Shown: positions 9,593-19,526 of the stretch, one piece after another | How positions within the stretch are numbered: position 1 is the stretch's first letter | Layout: each line of letters begins with the position of its first letter | From: Serratia grimesii NBRC 13537 | Lineage (GTDB): Bacteria; Pseudomonadota; Gammaproteobacteria; Enterobacterales; Enterobacteriaceae | Direction of reading: 5' to 3' | DNA: 64,000 nucleotides | Assembly (NCBI RefSeq): GCF_001590905.1 | Contig: NZ_BCTT01000003.1 | Coordinates: 248,001 to 312,000 of the forward strand | Translations under genes and position numbers: made by a program | Notes under the pieces: generated by a model | What the model was told of the DNA's origin: nothing | The model's input: the letters and a program-made list of their open reading frames with translations, nothing else | Database searches by the model: none

Positions 9593-10027
9593 ATGGAAAA
9601 TCTGGCGCAATTGATTAATAAGCTGCTGGAAACCCTGAATGCGCTGGATACAGTGCTGACGGAAGAACATGACTTGCTCTGCTCAGGCCAATTACCGGGC
9701 GTCGCGCTGCAACGCGCTACCGACGAGAAGAGCCAGTTACTGGCCACGGTAAACTATTTGGAACAGCAACGGCTACGTCAGGAAAGTGCGCAAGGGCAAC
9801 AGGCCCCTTATTCCTCACATCCGCACCTGGCAGAGGCTTGGCAACGCGTACAGACGCTCAGCCAACAGCTGAGAGATAAAAACCAGCATAACGGCATGTT
9901 GCTCAATCAGCAGATCGATCATAACACTCAGGCGTTGGCGATCCTCAGCAAGCAAAATAAATCGCTTTACGGCCCGGATGGCCAGTCACGCAACACCAGC
10001 CTACTGGGGCGAAAGATCGGCGTTTAA
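9593..10027 (+). CDS. flgN: Flagellar export chaperone FlgN
   Basis: FlgN is the cytoplasmic chaperone for the hook-filament junction proteins FlgK and FlgL. The 144-residue product is almost entirely predicted helix, with the family features LNALDTVLTEEHDLLCSG and NKSLYGPDGQSRN near the C-terminus. It ends the flgMN operon and is followed by a terminator-like hairpin. Confidence 0.95.
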   Translation: MENLAQLINKLLETLNALDTVLTEEHDLLCSGQLPGVALQRATDEKSQLLATVNYLEQQRLRQESAQGQQAPYSSHPHLAEAWQRVQTLSQQLRDKNQHNGMLLNQQIDHNTQALAILSKQNKSLYGPDGQSRNTSLLGRKIGV

Positions 10028-10039
10028 TCAATGGAACCT

Positions 10040-10069
10040 CACCCGGTCACGCTACCGTTCAACCGGGTG
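10040..10069 (+). terminator. Terminator-like hairpin after flgN
   Basis: Perfect 8-bp inverted repeat CACCCGGT/ACCGGGTG starting 13 bp past the flgN stop. It is followed by a pyrimidine-rich tract (CCTCCCTTCCT) rather than a pure T-run. Confidence 0.6.
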
Positions 10070-10221
10070 CCTCCCTTCCTATTGCATAGCCTCTCGCACT
10101 TCCTGTGCCACTTTATCTAACCATCTGAATTTATTTTCGTAATACTGCGCATACCTGGCATTTCCGGCTGTTCTCTCCCTTCCCGCCCATCCACCCTGTG
10201 CTGGTTTTTAAACCACTTGAT

Positions 10222-10242
10222 CTATACCCTAAAAGGGGATAG
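10222..10242 (+). promoter_or_regulatory. Palindromic operator candidate of the toxin-antitoxin pair
   Basis: CTATACCC-TAAAA-GGGGATAG is a 7-of-8 inverted repeat ending 17 bp before the toxin start codon. Its position fits autoregulation by the XRE antitoxin encoded downstream, as is usual for such modules. Confidence 0.6.
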
Positions 10243-10259
10243 TTTTACAGGGAGTGTGA

Positions 10260-10646
10260 ATGACCGATATTTACCTCACCAAAACATTTCAGGCATTCGC
10301 TGCCCACGAACGCATTAGCGACGCCACGGTGATCCAAGCTGCGCGAGAAATACAAAACCAACTGTACGATGCCAATTTGGGCAGTTGCGTTTATAAGAAA
10401 CGAGTCGCCCGCGCGGGTGGCGGTAAACGCGGCGGTTACCGGGTGCTTATTGCCTTTCGAGATGAGGACCGGTTTTTTTTCATGCGGGGATTTGCCAAAA
10501 ATGAAATGGACAACATTGCCAGTGATGAATTAGTCGGGTTGAAACGCCTTGCTGCGCTCTATCTGGACTATTCCCCTTTCAGGCTTTATCAGTTGGTTAA
10601 TGACAAGAGGTTAAGGAGATTGACCTATGAGCAAGATTCTTGCTGA
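10260..10646 (+). CDS. RelE/HigB-type toxin of a type II toxin-antitoxin pair
   Basis: A 128-residue protein of the RelE-superfamily group with a basic core: VYKKRVARAGGGKRGGYRVL, then FFFMRGFAKNEMDNI. This pattern is typical of the chromosomal RelE-like family paired with NadS/HigA-type antitoxins, which as a class cleave mRNA on the ribosome. The start is preceded by GGGAG. It overlaps the antitoxin gene by 20 bp, so the toxin comes first, the HigBA order. The pair interrupts the otherwise continuous flagellar block between flgN and flhE. Confidence 0.88.
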   Translation: MTDIYLTKTFQAFAAHERISDATVIQAAREIQNQLYDANLGSCVYKKRVARAGGGKRGGYRVLIAFRDEDRFFFMRGFAKNEMDNIASDELVGLKRLAALYLDYSPFRLYQLVNDKRLRRLTYEQDSC

Positions 10647-10929
10647 AATCCACCAGGAAGTGCAGGAGCTGCATCAGGCAGGATTTGTCGACGATGTCAC
10701 TATGCGGACGTTTGACATGCTGTGCTTACGCCCGGTTAAACAGTACACCGCTGCGGACATTCGCGCCCTTCGTGAGCGCGAAAATGTCAGCCAGCCTGTA
10801 TTTGCTCTGTATCTGAACGTCAGCAAAAAAGCAGTACAAAAATGGGAACGTGGCGAAGCCGTTCCCAACTCCGCCGCGATGAAGCTTCTTTCACTGGTAG
10901 AACACAACGGCCTGGCAATTCTCGCCTAA
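10627..10929 (+). CDS. XRE-family antitoxin (NadS/HigA-like)
   Basis: A 100-residue protein with a Cro/C1-type helix-turn-helix in its C-terminal half (IRALRERENVSQPVFALYLN and SKKAVQKWERGEAVP). The N-terminal half would neutralise the toxin and the HTH would repress the pair by binding the palindrome at 10222-10242. Translation is coupled to the toxin by a 20-bp overlap and preceded by AAGGAG. It converges on flhE, with only 4 bp between the two stop codons and no terminator visible. Confidence 0.9.
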   Translation: MSKILAEIHQEVQELHQAGFVDDVTMRTFDMLCLRPVKQYTAADIRALRERENVSQPVFALYLNVSKKAVQKWERGEAVPNSAAMKLLSLVEHNGLAILA

Positions 10930-10933
10930 TCTA

Positions 10934-11338
10934 TTATTCGTAATTAACAATCACCTGATTGCTGATCACCCGCAGTGGCGGGTTTAGGCTACCGCGTGCC
11001 TGCACATAATAAACAAAACGTAGCTCGGCGTTGGCCGGCTCTCCCTGTAACCCGGTGCTGCTACCACTGCCGCCGCCCAGCGCAATACAGCGGGTTAAGG
11101 TGCAGAGCTGTGCTTGCATACCCGCGGGTTCGCCAGCCAGTAGTTGATAGCGCCAACTGACGCTGGTGATACGTGCATTGCCATCCGGTAACGCATTAGG
11201 CGCCCGCAGCCCTGGCGATTCACCCCGCTCGCCACCGTATTCCAGCGTGGCACCGACACTGTCGGCAACCCAGGAACCCGATATCGCCTGTGCGCTCAAC
11301 GGCGGCAACAGCAAAATCAACGCCAGAAGCCGTTTCAT
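10934..11338 (-). CDS. flhE: Flagellar protein FlhE
   Basis: FlhE is a small periplasmic protein of enterobacterial flagella, reported to affect proton leakage through the export apparatus and swarming. The 134-residue product begins with a signal peptide (MKRLLALILLLPPLSAQA, cleaved at about residue 18) and has two cysteines (QLCTLTRC) that could form a disulfide. Its start shares one base with the flhA stop, so the two are translationally linked. Confidence 0.93.
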   Translation of the reverse strand: MKRLLALILLLPPLSAQAISGSWVADSVGATLEYGGERGESPGLRAPNALPDGNARITSVSWRYQLLAGEPAGMQAQLCTLTRCIALGGGSGSSTGLQGEPANAELRFVYYVQARGSLNPPLRVISNQVIVNYE

Positions 11339-13416
11339 TAAGCTGCCCCTATCGTGGATGTCATGCGGATTTGTCGATCGTCGTTAATTTCCAGATTCGA
11401 CAGCACCACAATCTGCGGCAGACTGCGACGCAGGAAGCGTGCCAGCAACGCCCGCAGCGCGTGGTTCACCAACAGTACCGGCGGCGCACTGAGCATTTCC
11501 TGTCGCTGAAGTGCCTGCTTGGCCTGTTCCAGCAAACGATCCGCCAGCCCCGGTTCGAGACCACCCCCGCCCTGTAGTGCTTGCAATAACAAGCGTTCAA
11601 GTTGGGTGTCCAAACCAATAACCTGAATTTCACCGTTACCCGGGAACCACTGCTGGGTGATCGCCCGTCCCAATGCAACTCGCACCACAGTGGTCAGTTC
11701 ATAAGGATCGGTTTGTGACGGTGCGTGCTCCGCCAGGGTTTCAATAATCGTGCGCATATCACGGATCGAAACCCGTTCAGCTAGCAGGTTCTGCAATACC
11801 TTATGCAGCGTGGTCAACGTCACTACACCGGGCACGAAATCTTCGGTCAGCTTCGGTATATCCTGGGCAACACGATCCAACAGTTGCTGCGTTTCCTGTC
11901 GGCCAAACAGCTCGCTGGCGAATTGACCAATCAAATGATTAAGGTGAGTCGCTACCACGGTGCTGGCCTCAACCACGGTAAAGCCCTGGATCTGCGCCTG
12001 TTCACGCAATGCGCTGTCAATCCATACGGCTTCTAATCCAAAGGCAGGATCGGTGGTTTTGTCGCCGGCCAACTCACCCACGGCGTTACCTGGGTTGATC
12101 GCCAACCAACGTCCCGGTTGTGCTTCGCCACTGCCGATTTCTACGCCTTTCATCAAGATACGGTAGCTCGCAGGGGGCAATTCCAGGTTATCGCGGATAT
12201 GCACTACTGGTGGCAGGTATCCCATCTCCTGCGCAAACTTCTTGCGGATGCCACGGATACGGCCGAGTAGCTCGCCGTTCTGTTGGAAATCCACCATCGG
12301 GATCAAGCGGTAACCGACCTCCATACCCAAAGGATCTTCCAGCTGTACGTCAGACCAACTGGCTTCCACCGCCTGCGGATTATCCTGCGCTATCGGCGCT
12401 TCTTGCACCTTCGGTTCTTGCTGATCACGCCCGCGCAGCCACCACGCTAACCCTAACAGACCGGCGGTGAATAGCAGGAAGACCAGGTTCGGCATTCCCG
12501 GGACCAGACCCAGTAACCCCAACACAGCCGCACTGAGTAGCATGACGCGCGGGTTGTTGAACAGTTGGCCAACCATCTGTTCGCCAACGTCCTGATCGGT
12601 TGCCACGCGGGTTACGATAACACCCGCCGCAGTGGAGATAACCAACGCGGGGATCTGCGCAACCAGGCCGTCACCGATAGTCAGCAAGGTGTAAGTTTCC
12701 GCTGCTGTGCCGAGCGCCATCCCGTGCTGAAGTACGCCGACCAACAGGCCACCGACCACGTTCAACACCATGATCATTAAACCGGCTACCGCGTCACCAC
12801 GTACAAATTTACTGGCACCGTCCATCGAGCCGTAGAAATCAGCTTCCTGTGTGACTTCAGAACGCCGTTTTTTCGCGTCCTCTTCACCGATCAAACCCGC
12901 ATTGAGGTCGGCGTCGATCGCCATTTGCTTGCCCGGCATGCCGTCCAGCACGAAGCGTGCGCCGACTTCTGCAATACGTCCTGCACCCTTGGTGATAACC
13001 ATAAAGTTGATTAACACCAGAATGATAAACACCACAATACCGATGGCGAAGTTACCCCCCACCAGGAAGTGGCCAAAGGCCTCTACCACGCGACCGGCAG
13101 CCGCAGAACCCGTGTGCCCTTCCATCAGGATGATACGTGTCGATGCGACGTTGAGCGACAGGCGCAATAAGGTCGAGAACAGCAATATGGTAGGGAATGC
13201 GGCGAATTCCAGCGTACGCTGGGTGAACATCGCCACCAGCAACACCATGATCGACAAGGCAATATTGAAGGTGAACAACAGATCGAGGATAAATGCCGGC
13301 AACGGCAGCACCATCATCGACAGGATCATCAGAATCAGTATCGGGCCAGCCAGCACCTGCCACTGTGTATCTTTAAAACTGCCCGGCAAACGAAGCAGGG
13401 CGGCTAAATTAGCCAT
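11338..13416 (-). CDS. flhA: Flagellar type III export component FlhA
   Basis: FlhA is the large export-gate protein: about eight membrane segments in the first 330 residues and a cytoplasmic domain that docks chaperone-substrate complexes. I start at MANLAALLRLPGS (13416), which matches the E. coli start, rather than seven codons upstream. Signature stretches include LVLINFMVITKGAGRIAEVG, FVLDGMPGKQMAIDADLNAG and QLLDRVAQDIPKLTEDFVPG. The predicted 692 residues equal the family length. It overlaps the end of flhB by 8 bp. Confidence 0.98.
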   Translation of the reverse strand: MANLAALLRLPGSFKDTQWQVLAGPILILMILSMMVLPLPAFILDLLFTFNIALSIMVLLVAMFTQRTLEFAAFPTILLFSTLLRLSLNVASTRIILMEGHTGSAAAGRVVEAFGHFLVGGNFAIGIVVFIILVLINFMVITKGAGRIAEVGARFVLDGMPGKQMAIDADLNAGLIGEEDAKKRRSEVTQEADFYGSMDGASKFVRGDAVAGLMIMVLNVVGGLLVGVLQHGMALGTAAETYTLLTIGDGLVAQIPALVISTAAGVIVTRVATDQDVGEQMVGQLFNNPRVMLLSAAVLGLLGLVPGMPNLVFLLFTAGLLGLAWWLRGRDQQEPKVQEAPIAQDNPQAVEASWSDVQLEDPLGMEVGYRLIPMVDFQQNGELLGRIRGIRKKFAQEMGYLPPVVHIRDNLELPPASYRILMKGVEIGSGEAQPGRWLAINPGNAVGELAGDKTTDPAFGLEAVWIDSALREQAQIQGFTVVEASTVVATHLNHLIGQFASELFGRQETQQLLDRVAQDIPKLTEDFVPGVVTLTTLHKVLQNLLAERVSIRDMRTIIETLAEHAPSQTDPYELTTVVRVALGRAITQQWFPGNGEIQVIGLDTQLERLLLQALQGGGGLEPGLADRLLEQAKQALQRQEMLSAPPVLLVNHALRALLARFLRRSLPQIVVLSNLEINDDRQIRMTSTIGAA

Positions 13417-14560
13417 CAGAGTTACTTTCTCCAGCAAAATCCAGTGCTTCCGGCACCGGTAAACGTTCAGGTTTTTTCGGGATCAATCCCCCTTCACGCC
13501 GCCAGCGTCTTAGCTGGTAAACCCAGGCCAGAACTTCGGCCACGGCGGCATACAAGGTCGCGGGTATGTGTTGTCCAATCTCGCTGTGCCGATACAAGGC
13601 GCGCGCTAATGGCGGCGCTTCCAGCATCGGGATACGGTGTTCTGCACCCAGTTCACGGATACGCAGTGCAATTTCGCCGGCCCCCTTGGCCAGCACTTTC
13701 GGCGCACTCATTTTTTTATCGTTGTACTGCAGTGCGACAGCGTAATGCGTCGGGTTGGTGACGATAACGTCAGCCTTGGGTACGTCTGCCATCATGCGCC
13801 GGCGAGCAATGGCTCGCTGTTGCTGACGGATGCGCCCTTTTACGTGCGGATCACCCTCTTGTTCTTTGAATTCGTCGCGGATGTCCTGCTTGGTCATCTT
13901 CAGTTTTTTGAAGTGGCTCCACAGCTGATAGAACACGTCAAACGCCACCATCGGCGTCAGTCCGAGCACAACCAACAGACCGCAAAAGATGATCATGTGT
14001 AGCGCATTACCCAATGCATCGAGCGGCTGTTGCGTTACCAGATGCAGCATCGCTGCCCAGTTGTGCCACAGGAATAAACCGGTGATCCACCCGACCAACG
14101 TCGCCTTCAGGATGCCCTTCAATAGCTCGGCCAACACCTGGCTGGAAAAGATCCGTTTTAAACCCGACAGCGGGTTCATACGCTTTAAATCAAACTTGAG
14201 TGATTTACCGCTTAGCAGTAAGCCGCCCAGCAACATAGGGGCAGTGATCGCCACCAGCGTCAGTCCCGCCATGATCGGTAATAGTGCCCACACCGCCTGC
14301 CGTAATAGCATGCCCAACTGGTGCAACATCTGTTTGTCGTTGCTGACCATGCCATGATCGAAATTCAGACCCTGCGTCAACATTGCCGCCAGCTGTTGCG
14401 CCATGTTGCCGCCGGAGACCCAGATGATCGACAACCCAGCCACCAGCATCAGGACCGATGTCAGCTCACGCGAACGCGGGATCTGGCCATCTTCGCGCGC
14501 CTTTTCCACCCTATGGGGGGTGGGGGCCTCGCTCTTTTCCAGATCGCTGTCTTCAGCCAC
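13409..14560 (-). CDS. flhB: Flagellar type III export switch protein FlhB
   Basis: FlhB switches export from rod/hook to filament substrates by self-cleavage at an NPTH motif, seen here as IVTNPTHYAVAL. Four membrane segments precede the cytoplasmic domain. I choose a GTG start at 14560: it gives an N-terminus (AEDSDLEKSEAPTPHRVEKA after fMet) that matches homologues at 383 residues and is preceded by AGGA. The in-frame codon at 14608 would add 16 residues with no family similarity. Confidence 0.96.
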   Translation of the reverse strand: MAEDSDLEKSEAPTPHRVEKAREDGQIPRSRELTSVLMLVAGLSIIWVSGGNMAQQLAAMLTQGLNFDHGMVSNDKQMLHQLGMLLRQAVWALLPIMAGLTLVAITAPMLLGGLLLSGKSLKFDLKRMNPLSGLKRIFSSQVLAELLKGILKATLVGWITGLFLWHNWAAMLHLVTQQPLDALGNALHMIIFCGLLVVLGLTPMVAFDVFYQLWSHFKKLKMTKQDIRDEFKEQEGDPHVKGRIRQQQRAIARRRMMADVPKADVIVTNPTHYAVALQYNDKKMSAPKVLAKGAGEIALRIRELGAEHRIPMLEAPPLARALYRHSEIGQHIPATLYAAVAEVLAWVYQLRRWRREGGLIPKKPERLPVPEALDFAGESNSDG

Positions 14561-14703
14561 GGGCGCGCTTCCTGTGCGGGGGGAATAAAATTGCCGCCAG
14601 CATGCCAAAAAAATGCTGATTTCATTGATGGAACAACGGGGAAAAAGGCAGGTTATTTGCGGGATGACAGTAAGTGGGAGACACCCTGTTCGCTGTAGAC
14701 ATC

Positions 14704-14728
14704 AGGGACGCAGCCAAGCCGCGTCCCT
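14704..14728 (-). terminator. Hairpin between cheZ and flhB
   Basis: Perfect 8-bp inverted repeat AGGGACGC/GCGTCCCT with a 9-nt loop, starting 7 bp past the cheZ stop on the minus strand. It separates the chemotaxis operon from flhBAE. The following bases (GATGTC) are not T-rich, so termination is likely but unproven. Confidence 0.6.
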
Positions 14729-14735
14729 GAGAGCG

Positions 14736-15380
14736 TTAGAAACCGAGGCTATCGAGCAGGTCGTCGACTTGCGCCTGGTTGGCAATCACGCCGGCACCAT
14801 TTTGGTCGAGCTGCGGTCCATTGAGCAGGCTGTCGTTCGGCTTTTTCTCTTTCGCCGGCTGTTCCGGAATATTTTCCATCAGCACCATCAACAACTGCTT
14901 TTCAATCTCCTGCACCACGTCCATCATGCGTTTGATCACCTGACCGGTCAGATCCTGGAAATCCTGCGCCATCATAATTTCCAGCAACTGGGCGTTAGTG
15001 AACGCCGTGTGCTCTGGCACCTGCTCCAGATACTGACGGGTGTCGGTAACCAACTCGCGCGCGTCGTCCAACTCAATCGGATCGGCAAACCAGTCGTCCC
15101 AGCGGCCTTTCAAGGCTTTGGCTTCTGACTCCAGCTCCGCCTGACGCGGTTGAGCCGCCTCAACGCAGTTCAACGCCCGTTCCGCCGCCTGCGCCGTCAT
15201 GGTGACCACGTAATCAAGACGATCGCGTGCATCCGGGATTGCCTCTGCCGCCTGGGCGATCGCCTGATCGAGCCCCAGTTCGCGCATGCTGTCACGTAGC
15301 ATACGTGTCAGTTGGCCAATGCGGGAGATGATCTCCCCCGCGGTTGCCGCATCGCTGGCAGGCATTGGAATGTCTCTCAT
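14736..15380 (-). CDS. cheZ: Chemotaxis phosphatase CheZ
   Basis: CheZ dephosphorylates CheY-P and so ends tumble signals. I start at [15 protein letters not shown] (15380), giving 214 residues as in E. coli. The long helical body carries the catalytic region [17 protein letters not shown], with the conserved Asp and Gln that insert into the CheY active site. The extreme C-terminal helix [10 protein letters not shown] is the CheY-P docking peptide. It follows cheY by 10 bp. Confidence 0.97.
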   Translation of the reverse strand: MRDIPMPASDAATAGEIISRIGQLTRMLRDSMRELGLDQAIAQAAEAIPDARDRLDYVVTMTAQAAERALNCVEAAQPRQAELESEAKALKGRWDDWFADPIELDDARELVTDTRQYLEQVPEHTAFTNAQLLEIMMAQDFQDLTGQVIKRMMDVVQEIEKQLLMVLMENIPEQPAKEKKPNDSLLNGPQLDQNGAGVIANQAQVDDLLDSLGF

Positions 15381-15390
15381 CGCCCTCTCC

Positions 15391-15795
<405 letters not shown>

Positions 15796-15865
15796 TTAAA
15801 TTATTCCAAACAACGGCCACCTCGCGGCAGCCATTAGCGATAACCCTATCAATAAGGGCATAAAA

Positions 15866-16915
15866 TCAAATACGTAACGCTTGTCCGCCGGCAATTTGTG
15901 CCAACATGCGCTGACTCATGCGATCCAGCTCCACCACTTCATTGACACCACCAGTGGCGATCGCCTCACGTGGCATCCCGAAGACCACACAACTGGCTTC
16001 GTTCTGTGCCAACGTATAAGCACCTGCACGATGCATTTCCAACATGCCTGCCGCACCGTCATTACCCATACCTGTCAGGATCACCCCCACAGCATTGCGC
16101 CCGGCATATTGCGCGACCGAGCGGAATAACACGTCCACTGAGGGGCGATGGCGATTGACTGCCGGGCCGTCATGCAGCTTCACCTGATAGTTGGCCCCAC
16201 TGCGTGACAACTCCATATGCCGGTCACCCGGCGCAATGTAAGCATGACCCGGCAGCACGCGTTCGCCGTCTTCGGCCTCTTTCACCGTGATCTGACAAAG
16301 CTTGTTCAAACGTTCGGCAAATGAACGGGTAAAGCCCGGCGGCATATGCTGAGTGATCAGCAACGCAGGGCTGGTTGCCGGCAAGGGTTGCAGCACCTGA
16401 CGGATGGCTTCAGTGCCCCCGGTTGAGGCACCAATGGCGATCAACTTTTCACTGCTGAGCAAAGGTGCATGGCTGAGGATCGCCGGTGCCGGGCTGTTGG
16501 AACGCTGTGGTAAACGCGCTTTGGCCGCCGTGCGGATCTTCTCGGCAATCAGTTCGCTGTATGCCAGCATGCCTTCGCGAATACCCAACTGCGGTTTAGT
16601 CACGAAATCTACCGCCCCCAACTCCAGTGCACGCAGCGTAATCTCTGAACCTTTGCCCGTCAGTGATGACACCATCACCACTGGCATCGGCCGCAGACGC
16701 ATCAGTTTTTCAAGGAAATCGAGACCGTCCATACGCGGCATTTCGACGTCCAACGTCAGCACCTGTGGGTTAAACTTTTTGATCAGATCGCGAGCAACCA
16801 GTGGATCGGGTGCACTTGCTACCATCTCCATATCGGGATGGCCGTTGACAATCTCGGTCATCAATTGCCGCATAAGCGCCGAATCGTCTACGCACAGTAC
16901 TCTGATTTTATTCAT
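15866..16915 (-). CDS. cheB: Chemotaxis methylesterase CheB
   Basis: CheB removes methyl groups from, and deamidates, chemoreceptors. The 349-residue protein has an N-terminal receiver domain (phosphorylated Asp in [13 protein letters not shown]) and a C-terminal esterase with the catalytic Ser in [12 protein letters not shown], His in [10 protein letters not shown] and Asp in [13 protein letters not shown]. Its start overlaps the cheR stop by one base. An 85-bp gap separates it from cheY. Confidence 0.98.
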   Translation of the reverse strand: MNKIRVLCVDDSALMRQLMTEIVNGHPDMEMVASAPDPLVARDLIKKFNPQVLTLDVEMPRMDGLDFLEKLMRLRPMPVVMVSSLTGKGSEITLRALELGAVDFVTKPQLGIREGMLAYSELIAEKIRTAAKARLPQRSNSPAPAILSHAPLLSSEKLIAIGASTGGTEAIRQVLQPLPATSPALLITQHMPPGFTRSFAERLNKLCQITVKEAEDGERVLPGHAYIAPGDRHMELSRSGANYQVKLHDGPAVNRHRPSVDVLFRSVAQYAGRNAVGVILTGMGNDGAAGMLEMHRAGAYTLAQNEASCVVFGMPREAIATGGVNEVVELDRMSQRMLAQIAGGQALRI

Positions 16916-17787
16916 TACCTCTCCTTGGTCAGGCCATACACGGTCTGCCCACGCAAGTAGAAATCCCGGCTGATCTGGCTAAAGTTCTCGGAGTGACCGG
17001 CAAACATCAGGCCCCCCGGTTTAAGCAAGGGTACAAAGCGGCGCAGAATGCGCTCTTGTGTCGCCTTATCGAAATAGATCATCACGTTGCGGCAGAAAAT
17101 AGCGTCAAACTGACCCGGTAGCGCCCATTCAGGGGCCAGCAGGTTGAGTGACTGGAAGTTCACCCGCCCCGCCAACTCAGGCCGCACCCGTACCAGTCCC
17201 TGATGCGGGCCGGTGCCGCGCAAAAAGTAACGCTGCATCTGCGTCGGCGTCAGAGTGCGTAAATCTTCCTGTCGATAAACCCCAGCCTCGGCCTTTTCCA
17301 GCACTTGGGTATCAATGTCACTGGCCCATACCTGGCAGCCAGTGGCACGTTGCCCCAGCACGTCACTCAGGGTGATCGCAATCGAATAGGGTTCTTCCCC
17401 TGTCGATGCAGCAGTACTCCACACGCTATAACCGTTCGGTCGCTGACGCGCATGCTCCGCCAAAATGGGGAAGTGATGCGCTTCGCGGAAAAAGGCCGTC
17501 AGGTTGGTGGTCAGCGCATTGATAAATGCCTGCCATTCAGCACTGTTTGGATCGCTTTCCAGTAATGCCAGATAGTCGCCAAAGTCATTCAGGCCTAATA
17601 AACGCAGGCGACGCACCAAACGGTTGTAAACCATCTCTCGTTTGTGCTCCGCCAACACAATGCCGGCACGCTGATAAATCAGTTGGCTGATACGCCGAAA
17701 ATGCACGTCCAGCAACGGCAAGCGTTGCACCATCTGCGTCAATAATGTCGCAGGGTCACGATGAGGAATCGACGGCGCCGGTTTCAT
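16915..17787 (-). CDS. cheR: Chemoreceptor methyltransferase CheR
   Basis: CheR methylates receptor glutamates using S-adenosylmethionine. The 290-residue protein has the N-terminal helical CheR_N domain (around residues 20-75) and a Rossmann-type methyltransferase domain with [18 protein letters not shown] as the SAM-binding motif and [18 protein letters not shown]. In enterics it docks on the receptor C-terminal pentapeptide; only the tsr product of the two receptors here carries one. Confidence 0.98.
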   Translation of the reverse strand: MKPAPSIPHRDPATLLTQMVQRLPLLDVHFRRISQLIYQRAGIVLAEHKREMVYNRLVRRLRLLGLNDFGDYLALLESDPNSAEWQAFINALTTNLTAFFREAHHFPILAEHARQRPNGYSVWSTAASTGEEPYSIAITLSDVLGQRATGCQVWASDIDTQVLEKAEAGVYRQEDLRTLTPTQMQRYFLRGTGPHQGLVRVRPELAGRVNFQSLNLLAPEWALPGQFDAIFCRNVMIYFDKATQERILRRFVPLLKPGGLMFAGHSENFSQISRDFYLRGQTVYGLTKER

Positions 17788-17815
17788 ACCATCTCACTCA
17801 GAAAAAACGGGCTGC

Positions 17816-19441
17816 TTATGCGTTTTGACAATCTGGGGCTTCCTTTACCACGGGTGAAACTGCGTCTTTCGCGTTAACGGGGGCAGCGAAGTTATCGTCC
17901 GCCAGGCGGAATACCGATACTGCGTCAGCCAGAGTAATTGCTTGATCTTCCAGTGCAGTCGCCGCCGAAGCCGCTTCTTCCACCAATGCGGCGTTCTGCT
18001 GGGTTACCTGATCCATCTGGGTCACCGCCTGTGTCACCTGTTCGATGCCGCGGCTTTGTTCGTCTGACGCGGAGGCGATCTCACCCATAATGTCGGTAAC
18101 CCGAGTGACCGAACGTACGATGTCCTGCATGGTGGCGCCGGAGTTTTCCACCAGTACCGAGCCTTGCTTCACACGGCTGACTGACTCGTCGATCAAACCT
18201 TTAATTTCTTTCGCCGCCTGTGCACTACGCTGCGCCAGGTTGCGCACTTCACCAGCGACCACTGCAAAGCCACGGCCCTGCTCACCGGCACGTGCTGCCT
18301 CTACCGCTGCATTCAACGCCAGAATATTGGTTTGGAAGGCAATGCCGTCGATCACGCTGGTAATAGCACCAATCTTCTGAGAGCTGTTGGCAATGTCGTG
18401 CATAGTGGTCACCACGTCGCCCGCCAGCTCTCCCCCCTTGGCTGCGGTTGTTGAAGCATCCCGTGCCAATTGTGAGGCCTGACGTGCGTTATCGGCGTTT
18501 TGTTTCACCGTGGCGGTTAACTGCTCCATGCTGGCGGCAGTCTCTTCCAGTGAGGCAGCCTGCTGCTCAGTGCGTGAAGAGAGATCGTTGTTACCCTCAG
18601 AGATTTCCTGCAAACCAATCAGGATTGACTCAGCTCCGTCACGTACCGCACCCACAGTGCCAATCAGCGATTGTTGCATCCGTTGCAGGCTGGCGAATAA
18701 TTGACTGATCTCATTACGGCCATACACCTGGATCGGCGTGGCCAAATCGCCGGCGGCAATGCGATCAAAATGACTGCGCATAATATTCAGCGGCTGCACC
18801 AGCATGTTACGCAACCACCACATGGCGCTGCCGGTGACCACGATCAACATCAGCACTGCACCCGCTACAAACCAACCGGACAGGGTGAAAGATTGTTGAT
18901 TCGATGCATTGGCTTCGCTGACATTCGCGTTCACCAGTTGCAGATACTGAACAAAATCGGCTTCAAACAGATCCTGGGTTTTCTGCGTCGGCTGATCCAT
19001 AAACGCCTGCAGATTATCGTTCTCAAGGAAGGTAATAAGCTCACGCAGCGCACCGCGCAGTCGGTCATAGCTTGCCTTGGTGGTTTCTGTCAGTTGCTGT
19101 TCCTGTTCGCTATTACGCGGTACCGCCAGGAACTGGTTAAAATAGAGATCTGCTTTCTGCAACGAACTGCGCGCATTGCCCATCAGTGAGTTCACCTGAT
19201 CTTGCGGCAACTTGAGTGCTGAACGGGTACCGGCGCGGTTCAGTGTGTTGCGTGCCTGCAGCAACGACACCCAACTTAAGCTAAGAGCGTCACGCTGTTG
19301 GCTGCCGAGAGTGATCAGGTTCAGATTATGGTTATCGGAACGGAAAGCGGTATACGACAAGCCGCTGGTGGCCAACTGCATAACACAAAAAGTCATCAAC
19401 AACAGAAACAGACTGGTAGAGACGCGGATTCGGTTAAACAC
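17816..19441 (-). CDS. Methyl-accepting chemotaxis protein without a C-terminal tether
   Basis: A 541-residue transmembrane chemoreceptor: TM1 at about residues 9-29, a four-helix periplasmic sensor, TM2 at about 190-212, a HAMP domain and the cytoplasmic signalling hairpin with the invariant tip ([20 protein letters not shown]). The sensor has the amino-acid-receptor motif [12 protein letters not shown] seen in Tsr/Tar. It lies in the tar position between tsr and cheR, but its periplasmic sequence is too diverged for me to name the ligand. It ends KEAPDCQNA and lacks the NWETF CheR/CheB tether. Confidence 0.93.
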   Translation of the reverse strand: MFNRIRVSTSLFLLLMTFCVMQLATSGLSYTAFRSDNHNLNLITLGSQQRDALSLSWVSLLQARNTLNRAGTRSALKLPQDQVNSLMGNARSSLQKADLYFNQFLAVPRNSEQEQQLTETTKASYDRLRGALRELITFLENDNLQAFMDQPTQKTQDLFEADFVQYLQLVNANVSEANASNQQSFTLSGWFVAGAVLMLIVVTGSAMWWLRNMLVQPLNIMRSHFDRIAAGDLATPIQVYGRNEISQLFASLQRMQQSLIGTVGAVRDGAESILIGLQEISEGNNDLSSRTEQQAASLEETAASMEQLTATVKQNADNARQASQLARDASTTAAKGGELAGDVVTTMHDIANSSQKIGAITSVIDGIAFQTNILALNAAVEAARAGEQGRGFAVVAGEVRNLAQRSAQAAKEIKGLIDESVSRVKQGSVLVENSGATMQDIVRSVTRVTDIMGEIASASDEQSRGIEQVTQAVTQMDQVTQQNAALVEEAASAATALEDQAITLADAVSVFRLADDNFAAPVNAKDAVSPVVKEAPDCQNA

Positions 19442-19526
19442 TGTGAACCTCCTTGCAGCCGGCCGATGGCCAGCTTACGACGGGGAATCGGCCTCCCCCA
19501 GAGAAGGAAGGAGGCCCAAATACCGG

